From assembly GCF_002975405.1 (NCBI RefSeq), contig NZ_PCPS01000002.1, forward strand, positions 806,001 to 870,000: a stretch of 64,000 nucleotides of DNA, written 5' to 3'. Origin of the DNA: Arthrobacter sp. MYb229 (GTDB taxonomy: Bacteria; Actinomycetota; Actinomycetes; Actinomycetales; Micrococcaceae). The position numbers and the translations under genes are program-made. Under the pieces are notes generated by a model. It did no database searches, was not told where the DNA came from, and saw only the letters and a list, made by a program, of their open reading frames with translations. Of the stretch, positions 16,836 to 25,109 are shown in pieces. The stretch's first letter is position 1, and each line of letters starts with the position of its first letter.

Positions 16836-17633
16836 ATGACGCAGCCAGCAGAACTCCCTCCAGTCCTCTTCCTTAGCCATGGTGCACCGCCATTGGCCGA
16901 TGACGCCCGATGGACCAGTGAACTAGCTGACTGGTCAGGTGCCATCGATAAACCCAAGGACATTCTGATGATCTCCGCGCACTGGGAAAATGCGCCGGTG
17001 ACGCTGAGTGCCACGCAGCAGAAAAACGAACTTGTCTATGACTTCTGGGGCTTTCCGCAGAAGTACTATGACGTACGCTATGACGTGCCTATGGCTCCAG
17101 AGCTAGCAGCTGAGGTTGAGCGGCTGACCGCAACGCATGGTCACCACGTGGAGCGCGATGAGACTCGCGGGCTCGATCATGGCGCCTATGTGCCGTTGAA
17201 GGAAATGTTTCCGGACGCCGACGTTCCGGTGGTGCAAATGTCGATGCCGACCCTGGATCCGGCTGGCCTGTTCGAACTCGGCAAATCGCTGGCCCCGTTG
17301 CGCGAACGCGGAACGCTGATCGTCGGGTCGGGTTTCACCACCCACAATCTGCGTTGGTTCAATCCTGCCGCGGGGGCCGATTCCGCTCCGCCGGCGGCTT
17401 CGAGCGAATTTGACCACTGGGCCGAAGAGGCGATGGCGCGCGGCGATGTGGACTCCATTCTTGATTTCATGCACAAGGCTCCGGCGGCCCGCGAGGCCCA
17501 TCCGCGCTCCGAGCACTGGGCGCCACTGTACGTATCCCTTGGTGCCGCCTACGCCTCTGGCGGTATCGACGCGAAGACTGCCATCGAAGGCTTCTGGTAC
17601 GGACTGTCCAAGCGCTCCTGGACGCTGACCTAA
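16836..17633 (+). CDS. 4,5-DOPA dioxygenase extradiol-type protein (LigB/YgiD family)
   Basis: The 265-aa protein belongs to the class III extradiol dioxygenases of the DODA/YgiD type. Metal-ligand histidines are visible in FLSHGAPPLADD, MISAHWENAPV, GLDHGAYVPLKEMFP and RSEHWAPLYVSLGA; a further conserved GSGFTTHNLRWF is present. These enzymes cleave catecholic rings, though bacterial YgiD members have broad and often unknown substrates. A GTG at 16821 would extend the frame but overlaps the -10 box. Control by the divergent MarR regulator fits with defence against or use of catechols and quinones. Confidence 0.92.
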   Translation: MTQPAELPPVLFLSHGAPPLADDARWTSELADWSGAIDKPKDILMISAHWENAPVTLSATQQKNELVYDFWGFPQKYYDVRYDVPMAPELAAEVERLTATHGHHVERDETRGLDHGAYVPLKEMFPDADVPVVQMSMPTLDPAGLFELGKSLAPLRERGTLIVGSGFTTHNLRWFNPAAGADSAPPAASSEFDHWAEEAMARGDVDSILDFMHKAPAAREAHPRSEHWAPLYVSLGAAYASGGIDAKTAIEGFWYGLSKRSWTLT

Positions 17634-17658
17634 AGTTCCGCAAGATCCCAAGAAACAC

Positions 17659-17701
17659 AATAACGATCTCGCGGCCCGCCTGGGGCCGCGAGATCGTTAT
17701 T
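17659..17701. terminator. Terminator hairpin after the dioxygenase gene
   Basis: A 19-bp perfect stem (17659-17677 with 17683-17701) on a 5-nt loop follows the stop codon by 25 bases. Confidence 0.87.
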
Positions 17702-17799
17702 GGTTCCAGAGCAGAGCGGTGCCACCAGGGGATTGTGCGCCACTTTCGCGAGGGTAGGCCCATTCGGCTGGAAGCATCGAGGCCAATTGCCGTTGAACA

Positions 17800-17898
17800 T
17801 TAAGGGGCGGAGCTCGGGGCCCGCAGATTATCTGCTGACGTCAGGACTCCATTAATCCTGCTTCGCGAAGTTCTCTCGGGAGCTATGGCAAGATCCAT
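17800..17898 (-). CDS. Possible 32-aa peptide or gene remnant, divergent from lldP2
   Basis: ATG 17898 reads 32 codons (MDLAIAPERTSRSRINGVLT and 12 more residues) to TAA at 17800-17802, preceded by GAGGG. It lies divergent from the second lactate permease and would share its operators. It has no recognisable domain and could be the truncated start of a former divergent gene. Support is weak. Confidence 0.22.
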   Translation of the reverse strand: MDLAIAPERTSRSRINGVLTSADNLRAPSSAP

Positions 17899-17944
17899 TG
17901 CGTGACTACCCTCACAATTTATGTGAGAATAGGTTATGCTCTTA

Positions 17945-17955
17945 TGGTCAGACCA
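17945..17955 (+). promoter_or_regulatory. LldR-type operator O4 at lldP2
   Basis: TGGTCAGACCA palindrome, identical to O3 in the lut/lldP intergenic region. Confidence 0.75.
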
Positions 17956-17958
17956 TAG

Positions 17959-17969
17959 TGGTCTGACCA
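17959..17969 (+). promoter_or_regulatory. LldR-type operator O5 at lldP2
   Basis: TGGTCTGACCA palindrome, identical to O1 and 14 bases centre to centre from O4. Confidence 0.75.
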
Positions 17970-18055
17970 TAAGGTGATTGGTTTCTCGCACAAAGTGAAG
18001 CTGCCTGGACGCAGATTGGAAGTCTGCGGAAGTATGGTCAGAGAGGATCAGAAAT

Positions 18056-19864
18056 ATGGACAACTTAGCTGTGCTCGCGTTGCTCGCGCTGGCGCCGATA
18101 TTAGTGGTTGGAGTGTTGCTCGCAGGCTTCCGCTGGCCCGCGAAATTCGCGATGCCGGTCGGATATGTCGTTGCGGTGCTGGTGGCACTATTCGTCTGGA
18201 AAATGGACTTCAGCGGTGTGCTTGCAGCCTCGATTGAAGGGCTCATCGTCGCGGCAACCATGCTGTACATCGTGTTCGGCGCTTTGCTGTTGCTCGCGAC
18301 GCTTACCGTTGGTGGCGCAATGTCCACCATCAGGGCCGGGTTCAACAACATTTCTCCCGACCGCCGCGTCCAAGCGGTGATCATCGGCTGGCTGTTTGGC
18401 AGCTTCATCGAAGGGGCCTCGGGCTTCGGTACTCCTGCCGCCGTTGTCGCGCCGTTGCTGCTGGCCTTGGGCTTCCCGGCTATGGCCGCGGTGATGGTGG
18501 GCTTGATCATCCAGAGCACGCCGGTGAGTTTCGGCGCGGTGGGCACCCCGATCCTGATTGGCGTCCAGCAGGGGCTCGGTGGCGATCCTGCAGTGGCAGA
18601 ACGTATCAGCGTGCTGGGCGTGACCATGCCGGAATTCGTGGGTTCAATCGGACTGCAAGTCGCAATAATCCACGCCATCGTAGGCTTGCTCATTCCGTTA
18701 ATTATGGTCTGCATGCTCACCGGATTCTTCGGTCCGGAGCGCCGCTTCCGTGATGGTCTGGCCGTATGGCCCTTCGCCATCTACGCATCCCTGGCCATGA
18801 CGGTTCCTTCTGTACTTACCGCCCGCTTCCTCGGTCCTGAATTCCCCTCGCTATTCGGTGGGCTGATCGGCCTCGCACTGGTCATGTTTACCTCCAGCCG
18901 TGGATTCCTGATGCCCAAGGAAGTCTTCGACTTCGGGCCCAAAGAGACTTGGTCCGAGCGTTGGATGGGCTCCCTCGAATCGGCCAAGGCCGTTGACCTT
19001 ACCGGGCGCATGGGTGTGCTCCGTGCCTGGGCGCCCTATATTCTGATGGGCACTCTTTTGGTCGCGACACGAGTGATCCCGGACCTTAAAGCATTCCTGA
19101 CGGGACTGGCGATTCCAGTAGCGGACATTCTCGGCACCGGAATCAGCACCAGTATCCAACCGTTCTACCTTCCCGGCTTCGTGCTTATCCTCGCTTCCGT
19201 CTTTGCGTTCGTCTTGCATAAGATGAACGGCGCCCAAATTGCACGAGCTTTCAAGGTGTCGGCCGGGCAGCTCTTTGGCACCGCCGTTGCACTGCTCTTC
19301 GCCGTTCCGCTGGTGCGCATCCTGATCCAATCGGGACCGGAACTGAACAATTCGGGACTCTCCAGCATTCCGGTGACGTTGGCCGAGGGCGCCGCGGCGA
19401 TTTCCGGGGGCTTCTGGCCGCTCATCGCGCCGTGGATCGGCGCGTTGGGAGCGTTCGTGGCAGGCTCCAATACGATTTCGAACCTGACCTTCTCGCAGTT
19501 CCAATTTTCCACCGGGGCGCAGATCGGCGTTCCTCCGGAATCCATTGTGGCGGCACAGGCCGTCGGTGGAGCTGGTGGAAATCCGATTTCCATCCATAAC
19601 ATCGTGGCCGCCTCGGCGACTGTTGGATTGCTAGGACGCGAAGGTGATTTGCTGCGCAAGACGATCCTCGTCACGATCTACTACTGCTTGGCCGGCGGCA
19701 CACTTTCCTTCCTGTTCATTCACGGGCTGGGGCTGAATGCCGGCACAATCATGCTGGCGGTGCTGCTGATAGCCATCGCGCTGATCGTGCGGTGGATGCT
19801 CAAGCAAAGGCCATATGTCGCAGGCAAGCATTCCGGGATCAACTCCCCGAAGCTCTCGGACTAG
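18056..19864 (+). CDS. L-lactate permease (LctP family), second copy
   Basis: The 602-aa protein has about 13-14 membrane segments and LctP motifs: [60 protein letters not shown] and [25 protein letters not shown] precedes ATG 18056. It is clearly divergent in sequence from the permease at 10355, so it is not a recent duplication and may prefer D-lactate, glycolate or another 2-hydroxy acid. Two perfect LldR-type operators upstream tie it to the lactate regulon. It is monocistronic, ending at a 15-bp hairpin. Confidence 0.93.
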   Translation: MDNLAVLALLALAPILVVGVLLAGFRWPAKFAMPVGYVVAVLVALFVWKMDFSGVLAASIEGLIVAATMLYIVFGALLLLATLTVGGAMSTIRAGFNNISPDRRVQAVIIGWLFGSFIEGASGFGTPAAVVAPLLLALGFPAMAAVMVGLIIQSTPVSFGAVGTPILIGVQQGLGGDPAVAERISVLGVTMPEFVGSIGLQVAIIHAIVGLLIPLIMVCMLTGFFGPERRFRDGLAVWPFAIYASLAMTVPSVLTARFLGPEFPSLFGGLIGLALVMFTSSRGFLMPKEVFDFGPKETWSERWMGSLESAKAVDLTGRMGVLRAWAPYILMGTLLVATRVIPDLKAFLTGLAIPVADILGTGISTSIQPFYLPGFVLILASVFAFVLHKMNGAQIARAFKVSAGQLFGTAVALLFAVPLVRILIQSGPELNNSGLSSIPVTLAEGAAAISGGFWPLIAPWIGALGAFVAGSNTISNLTFSQFQFSTGAQIGVPPESIVAAQAVGGAGGNPISIHNIVAASATVGLLGREGDLLRKTILVTIYYCLAGGTLSFLFIHGLGLNAGTIMLAVLLIAIALIVRWMLKQRPYVAGKHSGINSPKLSD

Positions 19865-19872
19865 AAAAAGAG

Positions 19873-19914
19873 GAGCCCAGGCAAGCCGGCATTCATGCGG
19901 GCTTGCCTGGGCTC
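19873..19914. terminator. Terminator hairpin after lldP2
   Basis: A 15-bp perfect stem (19873-19887 with 19900-19914, GAGCCCAGGCAAGCC arm) lies eight bases after the stop. Confidence 0.85.
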
Positions 19915-20556
19915 GCTCGTGTGCTCTGGGTGTTGCGAATCGACCGCGTACGGCAAGGCAGGAGGCTGCTCGCAACGTCCCGGACTCCAAAACGATTCGC
20001 GCAAGGAAGAAGCTTTTGAAATTACGTAACGGCAGATTATAGATCTGAAAACCCCGCCTACGCCGCGAGCAGTCTCGGTTCCAGCGATGGTCGCCACTAT
20101 TGGGGGATTAGCCTCAGCATTGGCCCGAAGAGCGGCTGCCGCGACCTCATCAGGCACACGAGCCAGGAATTAATTTCATTTGTGCAACGAGGAACGTAAT
20201 GCCGCCTGAGCTGGGCGGTCCGCTGCGTGCCCGTCAGCAGCACAGCAACGGTCACGGTGACGGAGTCCAAGCGAACCGTGGTTGCGGACGAACCGATGCC
20301 AACTGCATAGCAGGCGATCATCATCGGGTCGAGAACGACATAGCGTAGTCCTTTGAACGCGAGGGAGACATCGCGTTGGACGCCGTCTGCTTGCAGAGCG
20401 AACGCACCGGCCGGTTCAAGGGCAGCGGAATGCCAAAAGCCGTCGTTAGTTTTCCGGCCAGCGGCGAAGTGGCTCCGCGCTGGTCAGCAGGAAAGTGCTG
20501 GCTAGGGGTAAGGCGTTGAGCTTCGTAGCTTGGAGTGATGCTTTCGATGAAGATCG
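19915..20556. other. Gene-poor region, possible degraded gene on the minus strand
   Basis: No intact gene is supported. On the minus strand a frame is open from inside the end of the dehydrogenase gene (about 20580) down to about 20097 and has coding-like codon use, with segments such as TNDGFWHSAALEPAGAFALQ. It has no start codon although AAAGGAGGG stands at 20575-20583. A second frame (VPDEVAAAALRANAEANPPI) takes over near 20160, as expected after a frameshift. I do not recognise the family. Confidence 0.4.
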
Positions 20557-21591
20557 CTAAGAAGAAGTCGTTACCGGCCCTCCTTTCCGTTGCCTACGTC
20601 GGTTCGGCGAGATTTCGACTTTGTTGCTCAGCGGAAGCTCGCCGGCAAATGCGTTGATGTTGCTGGTGATTTCCCGAACGCGCTTTTCGAAGGTTTCCAC
20701 AGCGTGCCCCGAGTAGTGCGGGGTAGCGATGACGTTCGGCAAGGCGGCGAACCTTCGAACCTCCGCGGGTGCTTGGGAACCATAGGGAGCACCCCACCAC
20801 ACGTCTAAGGCTGCGCCTCCGATTGTTCCGTCGGCCAGTGCCGCGTAGAGCGCCGAAGCATTAACGATCTCCCCGCGCGAAACGTTGACCAGCAAGGCAT
20901 CATCACGCATGTGCGTTAGTTCTTTTTCGCCGATGAGGCCGCGGGTTTCATCGGTTAGCGGTAATCCGAGGACCACTACGTCGCTGTCACGTAGAAGCTC
21001 GGGCAAGGCGCCTAGACCTTTCACCCACCTCAGCTGTGGATTTGGATGCCTATCGCCAAGTGGTGTTCTTCGCACGGCTATCGCGCTGGCACCTAAGGCG
21101 GTGGTGAATTCCAAGGTTTGCTCACCGATGCCACCCAGTCCAATGAAACCGATGGTCAAATCCCTGAAAGTACGGTGCAGCGGAACAGCCTGAGCGGTGG
21201 AAACCGACCTCCAGCTTCCTTGACGCAGCTCTTCGGCCGCGGAGAAGAGCCGCCGCTGGTGGGCCAGAATCACCATCAATACGTGTTCGGCAATGGAACG
21301 CTCATGGTGCGCGGTGCGCGCAACCAGCGTTGAACTAGGCAAGCTGGCCAACGCGACTCGATCCGTGCCCGCACCGGTGACATGAACCAGCCGCGCCGGG
21401 CATTGCGCAGCGTCTTCCGAGTTCAACTTAGAGCAGACCAGCACATCGGACATGGAAACATGTTTGGATTGCTCGGCAGGGGACAGGTGGGCGACGAATT
21501 CCCAATCGTGCTCGGGGCCAAGCTCCTTGAACAAAGGTGCAAGGCGGGACACGATAGGATCTGTGACCACTACGCGCAGCGGCGTTACCAA
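20557..21591 (-). CDS. D-2-hydroxyacid dehydrogenase family protein
   Basis: The 344-aa protein has the NAD-binding motif IGFIGLGGIGEQTLEF in the middle, DSDVVVLGLPLTDETRGLIG, VNVSRGEIVNASALYAAL with the catalytic Arg, and a final NVIATPHYSGHA holding the catalytic His; the usual Glu lies in the preceding segment. Members reduce 2-keto acids or oxidise D-2-hydroxy acids with NAD(P). TTG start at 21591 overlaps the end of the upstream dehydratase gene by seven bases, so the two are coupled. This points to a joint pathway in which a sugar-acid dehydration product is reduced. Exact substrate unknown. Confidence 0.85.
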   Translation of the reverse strand: MVTPLRVVVTDPIVSRLAPLFKELGPEHDWEFVAHLSPAEQSKHVSMSDVLVCSKLNSEDAAQCPARLVHVTGAGTDRVALASLPSSTLVARTAHHERSIAEHVLMVILAHQRRLFSAAEELRQGSWRSVSTAQAVPLHRTFRDLTIGFIGLGGIGEQTLEFTTALGASAIAVRRTPLGDRHPNPQLRWVKGLGALPELLRDSDVVVLGLPLTDETRGLIGEKELTHMRDDALLVNVSRGEIVNASALYAALADGTIGGAALDVWWGAPYGSQAPAEVRRFAALPNVIATPHYSGHAVETFEKRVREITSNINAFAGELPLSNKVEISPNRRRQRKGGPVTTSS

Positions 21592-22910
21592 CGAGGGCTC
21601 TTAAGCTCGTACGTGGGATCGATGCCTTGCATGTACGAAGTATCATCGCGCTTGGTCATTCCGCAGTCCAGATACTGCTGATGCATGCGTTCTAGGGCTA
21701 CCTCGTCCAGTTCTACGCCCAGACCTGGAGATGTCGGAACCTTGACTGCCCCGTCTGATATTTCCAATACGCCTGGAACTATCACGTCATCTTCAGTCCG
21801 TTTCCAAGGCCAATGAGTGTCGCAAGCATAGTCAATGTTTTTGGTAGCGGCGGCGAGCTGGATCATCGCCGCGAAGCTAATGCCCAAGTGGGAATTCGAG
21901 TGCATTGATAGGCGAAGATCAAAGGTTTCGGCAATCCCGGCCAGAAGCCGGGAACGGTTCAGCCCTCCCCAGAAATGATGGTCGGAAAGCACAACGTCAA
22001 CCGCTCCGGCTTCGATAGCGGGAGGCAGGTCATTGAACGACACCACGCACATGTTCGTGGCGACGGGCAGATCGATGGCTGCCCGCACCTGTGCGTTATC
22101 GGCAATCGAGAGGCAAGGGTCCTCAAGGTATTCAAGAACGGGCGCTAACCGTTGTCCTATGCGAATTGCAGTTTCCACGGTCCACACGCCATTTGGATCG
22201 ATGCGCAAGGCAATGTCCGGGAACCTTTGGCGTAGGGCAAGGATCGCCTCGGCTTCCTGATCGGGCGGGAACACCCCGCCCTTTAGCTTGAGTGCTTTGA
22301 ATCCGCAATCGCGAACCATCCTGCGAGCCTGGGCGACTATTCCGGCAGGGTCGAGTGCTTCGCCCCACGAATCATCGTCCAATCCGGGGTGCGCCGCCCA
22401 CTTGTAAAACAGGTATCCGCTGAACTCGACCTCATCCCGTACTGCACCACCGAGCAGGGTGCTGACCGGCACCCCGAGGATCTTGCCCTGAATATCCAGA
22501 CAGGCAACGTCGAAAGCAGAGAGTACACGGTCATCGAGCGACGTGGTGGTGACCATGCCTCCGGTCCCATGACCACCAACGCCGTTATCGTCCAACAAGG
22601 ATTGCGAGACCAAAGACGAAATTCTATTGGTATTAAAAGCGTCTGCGCCGATCAGGCTGGCTGCGGCTCGCCGCAGCCTGCTCACATGGACTGCATCCCC
22701 ATACGTTTCGCCCAGACCATAATGCCCGCCTTCCGTACGAACCACCACGATGGCACGAAGGGCGAATGGTTCGTGGACTCCTACTGAATTCAAGAGCGGT
22801 GGGTCTGCGAATGCCACCGGGGTGACTTGAATGTCGGAAATGCGCACCGGCGGTCTTGAGGTGTGAGGGGTCAGCGATGCGAGGCTGCCGAGGGAAGGTA
22901 TGTGCGACAT
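21585..22910 (-). CDS. Glucarate dehydratase-like protein (enolase superfamily)
   Basis: With ATG 22910 (GGAGC eight bases before) the product is 441 aa; a GTG at 22946 is an alternative. It shows the N-terminal capping domain, then the barrel with the catalytic KxK in CGFKALKLKGGVFPP, IDPNGVWTVE, EYLEDPC and the second base in LSMHSNSHLGISFAAM. These are glucarate dehydratase (GudD) group features, but the His segment differs from the classic HSNNHFD motif found in the paralogue at 25110. The acid sugar used could therefore differ. Coupled to a D-2-hydroxyacid dehydrogenase and divergent from a LysR gene. Confidence 0.85.
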   Translation of the reverse strand: MSHIPSLGSLASLTPHTSRPPVRISDIQVTPVAFADPPLLNSVGVHEPFALRAIVVVRTEGGHYGLGETYGDAVHVSRLRRAAASLIGADAFNTNRISSLVSQSLLDDNGVGGHGTGGMVTTTSLDDRVLSAFDVACLDIQGKILGVPVSTLLGGAVRDEVEFSGYLFYKWAAHPGLDDDSWGEALDPAGIVAQARRMVRDCGFKALKLKGGVFPPDQEAEAILALRQRFPDIALRIDPNGVWTVETAIRIGQRLAPVLEYLEDPCLSIADNAQVRAAIDLPVATNMCVVSFNDLPPAIEAGAVDVVLSDHHFWGGLNRSRLLAGIAETFDLRLSMHSNSHLGISFAAMIQLAAATKNIDYACDTHWPWKRTEDDVIVPGVLEISDGAVKVPTSPGLGVELDEVALERMHQQYLDCGMTKRDDTSYMQGIDPTYELKSPRW

Positions 22911-22962
22911 ATTGGTGCTCCGGTTTTCGTTGGCGTTTAGACTCACACTAAGAGCACGGATC

Positions 22963-22976
22963 GATACCTGTCCAAG
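22963..22976 (+). promoter_or_regulatory. Candidate LysR box, aldarate island site A
   Basis: GATACCTGTCCAAG lies between the dehydratase gene at 21585-22910 and the divergent LysR gene. The same 14-mer with one or two changes recurs at 29124 and, inverted, at 30099. Confidence 0.6.
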
Positions 22977-23012
22977 CTAAATTATGCAATCAACGATTCA
23001 AGAGGTGCATTG

Positions 23013-23957
23013 ATGTTCACGCTGATTCAGCTTGAGTCCTTTGTCGCTGTCGCCGAAGAACTTCACTTCGGCGCCGCAGCTGAACGTTTGAATATGACGC
23101 AACCGCCATTGAGCCGGCAGATCCAATTGCTTGAACGCGAGCTCCAGGCAAAACTATTCATTCGCAGCTCGCGCAACGTTGCGCTCACGGCCGCCGGTGA
23201 GGTGCTGTTGCCTAATGCGCGACGCCTTTTGGATATGAGCCGAAAGACCAGCCTCGAAGTGTCCCGTGTGTCCTCGGGGGAATCGGGGACGGTGGTTGTC
23301 GGGTATACCTCCGTGGCCGGGCAATCGGTGCTCCCAGAATTCCTGGCCAGAGCCGCCCAACAATTACCGGACGTGACCATGGTGCTGCGCGAGGCTGTCT
23401 CCGTCGACCAGCTTGACGCGTTGAGCAAGGGGACCATCGATATTGGGTTGCTGCGACCGGTAGTGAACCGTGCCGGAGTGGAAACTTGCCTGATCAAAAA
23501 GGACCGGCTGGTTGTCGCGCTTCCGGAAGGACACTATCTGGTCACCGGGAAGGGAGTGCTCATCAAGGAACTCGTGGGGCTGCCGCTGATGATGTATTCA
23601 ACCAATGAGGCGCGCTACTTCTACGACTTGGTGCTCCGATTGTTTGACTCGGTCAATGCCAAGCCAAGGATTAGCCAGATCGCTAGCCAGATCCCAGCGC
23701 TAATGGCTCTTGTGGGAGTCGGATTGGGTGTGTCGCTCGTACCGGCAAGCGCCATGGACTTTGCACCGACCGGAGTGGTGTTTGAAGAACTGGTTGGCCC
23801 CGACGGATTGCAGGGGCTGAACCATTCGGACATTTTCTTGGCGTGGGAAGAATCGTCGGCCAACCCGGCAGCCAAACGGCTCAGGGAAGTATTTCTTGAA
23901 TCTTTGGAAAGTGTTGAAGGTGCGGTCATCCCCTCCCATGGAGCCATCGCCAGGTAG
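23013..23957 (+). CDS. LysR family transcriptional regulator
   Basis: 314 aa from ATG 23013 (AGAGGTG upstream). The N-terminal helix-turn-helix has LESFVAVAEELHFGAAAERL then NMTQPPLSRQIQLLEREL; the rest is the two-lobed inducer-binding domain with GYTSVAGQSVLPEFL and a C-terminal LVPASAMDF. Divergent from the dehydratase/dehydrogenase pair, the classic LysR layout, with a TGTCCAAG site between. It closely resembles the LysR at 29174 in its DNA-reading helix, which suits the shared motif. Confidence 0.92.
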   Translation: MFTLIQLESFVAVAEELHFGAAAERLNMTQPPLSRQIQLLERELQAKLFIRSSRNVALTAAGEVLLPNARRLLDMSRKTSLEVSRVSSGESGTVVVGYTSVAGQSVLPEFLARAAQQLPDVTMVLREAVSVDQLDALSKGTIDIGLLRPVVNRAGVETCLIKKDRLVVALPEGHYLVTGKGVLIKELVGLPLMMYSTNEARYFYDLVLRLFDSVNAKPRISQIASQIPALMALVGVGLGVSLVPASAMDFAPTGVVFEELVGPDGLQGLNHSDIFLAWEESSANPAAKRLREVFLESLESVEGAVIPSHGAIAR

Positions 23958-24040
23958 CTGCGGCTGCGCAAACTAGCGGCGCTGGACCGCTGGAACGAGC
24001 AAGGCTTGGCCGCCGCTTCCATTCCCTGTTCAGTTCCTGC

Positions 24041-24982
24041 CTAACCCAACAAGAATGTTGCCAGCAGGACCACAGGGATGGTGAGCAAGGTACTGGTCAG
24101 CACCACTTCTCGCGGTACGGCAACGGGCAGCTTGAACTGCTGGGAGAATAGCAGGACGTTTTGCGCGGTGGGCAACGCCGCCATGATCACCACGCCGAGA
24201 AGCTCAATTCCTGCTAAGCCGAAGACGAATCGGGCCACGAGCCAGGCGAACACCGGCATGAAAAGCACCTTGAAGGCGGTCGCCAGATAGATTTCGCCTC
24301 GCAGGTCCCTATCGGACAGCGGGCGCTGGCCGTACAACGCCATGCCGAAGGCCATGAGCAAGAGGGGAATCGACGCATCGCCGAGCATTTGCACTGGAGC
24401 GTGAATGACTTCGGGCAGCCGCAAGCCAAAGAACGAGAAGACCGCGCCGAGCAAGGTTGCAATGGTGACCGGATTGGCGATGGACTTGAGGATCGTCTTC
24501 GCAAGCGGCATATTGCCTGTGTCCCCGCGCGGAGCGCGGGAGACCACCGCAAACATGCACAGGTAGACCGGTGCAATGATCAGCAGCTGCGCAATGAGCA
24601 CCGAGACCACAGGGTTGGTGCTCCCCACCGCGTAGAGGGCCAGCGGCACCCCGATATTTCCGGCGTTGACGTAACTTGTGGACATGGCCGCGGCGGGCAG
24701 CCGCTGGGCCGGAGTCTTGAAAACCAGCTTCGCTACCAAGGCATACAGCGCCCCGGTTAACACGGCGGTGATCAATGCTATCGGGGTGAATACTCCGATA
24801 ACCGCATGCAGGTCCGTGCTTGCCAGCAGGGTGAACATCAGCGCGGGGTTGGTGATGTAGAAGATGAGTGGGGTCAGCCCCTGAGCAATTGCCACCCGTT
24901 TTCGCGGCAATGCTATCGAGGTCAGCAGGCCAATGCCAATGAGTATCAGGACAACGGCAAATCCTTGCAAAACTCCTTGCAT
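24041..24982 (-). CDS. AEC family transporter
   Basis: I start at ATG 24982 (MQGVLQGFAVV) because GAGGAAGGC precedes it closely. The 313-aa protein has ten hydrophobic segments in two repeats of five and the family features PLIFYITNPALMF, YVNAGNIGVPLALYAVG and ALPTAQNVLLFSQQF. AEC carriers move organic anions such as malate, malonate or auxin. It is separated from gudD by a hairpin but has the same orientation, next to glucarate genes, so aldarate or a breakdown acid is a plausible cargo. That link is inference. Confidence 0.85.
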   Translation of the reverse strand: MQGVLQGFAVVLILIGIGLLTSIALPRKRVAIAQGLTPLIFYITNPALMFTLLASTDLHAVIGVFTPIALITAVLTGALYALVAKLVFKTPAQRLPAAAMSTSYVNAGNIGVPLALYAVGSTNPVVSVLIAQLLIIAPVYLCMFAVVSRAPRGDTGNMPLAKTILKSIANPVTIATLLGAVFSFFGLRLPEVIHAPVQMLGDASIPLLLMAFGMALYGQRPLSDRDLRGEIYLATAFKVLFMPVFAWLVARFVFGLAGIELLGVVIMAALPTAQNVLLFSQQFKLPVAVPREVVLTSTLLTIPVVLLATFLLG

Positions 24983-25038
24983 GTTGCCTTCCTCGCCCAA
25001 AAATTGGTGCTGCCAAGTCTGCGGTTATTCGCAGCTAT

Positions 25039-25077
25039 GGACGGTGAGGATAACGCTGAAAGCTATCCTCACCGTCC
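25039..25077. terminator. Terminator hairpin after gudD
   Basis: A 14-bp perfect stem (25039-25052 with 25064-25077, GGACGGTGAGGATA arm) lies between the end of gudD and the AEC gene. Confidence 0.75.
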
Positions 25078-25109
25078 ACGGCGCATTATTCAGATTCTAC
25101 TGCTGCCCG

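Larger units (their letters stand above)
17702..18055. other. Regulatory intergenic region before the second lactate permease
   Basis: It contains two perfect LldR-type operators (listed separately), a half site TGGTCAGA at 18035-18042 and an A/T-rich promoter stretch near 17915-17945. On the minus strand a 32-codon frame starts at 17898 (described separately). Nothing else is visible. Confidence 0.6.

Noticed and set aside
17899-18780. Long minus-strand frame opposite the second lactate permease
   Set aside because: Low-complexity Ala/Ser/Thr/Pro translation typical of an antisense reading of a membrane-protein gene; it also covers the operators.
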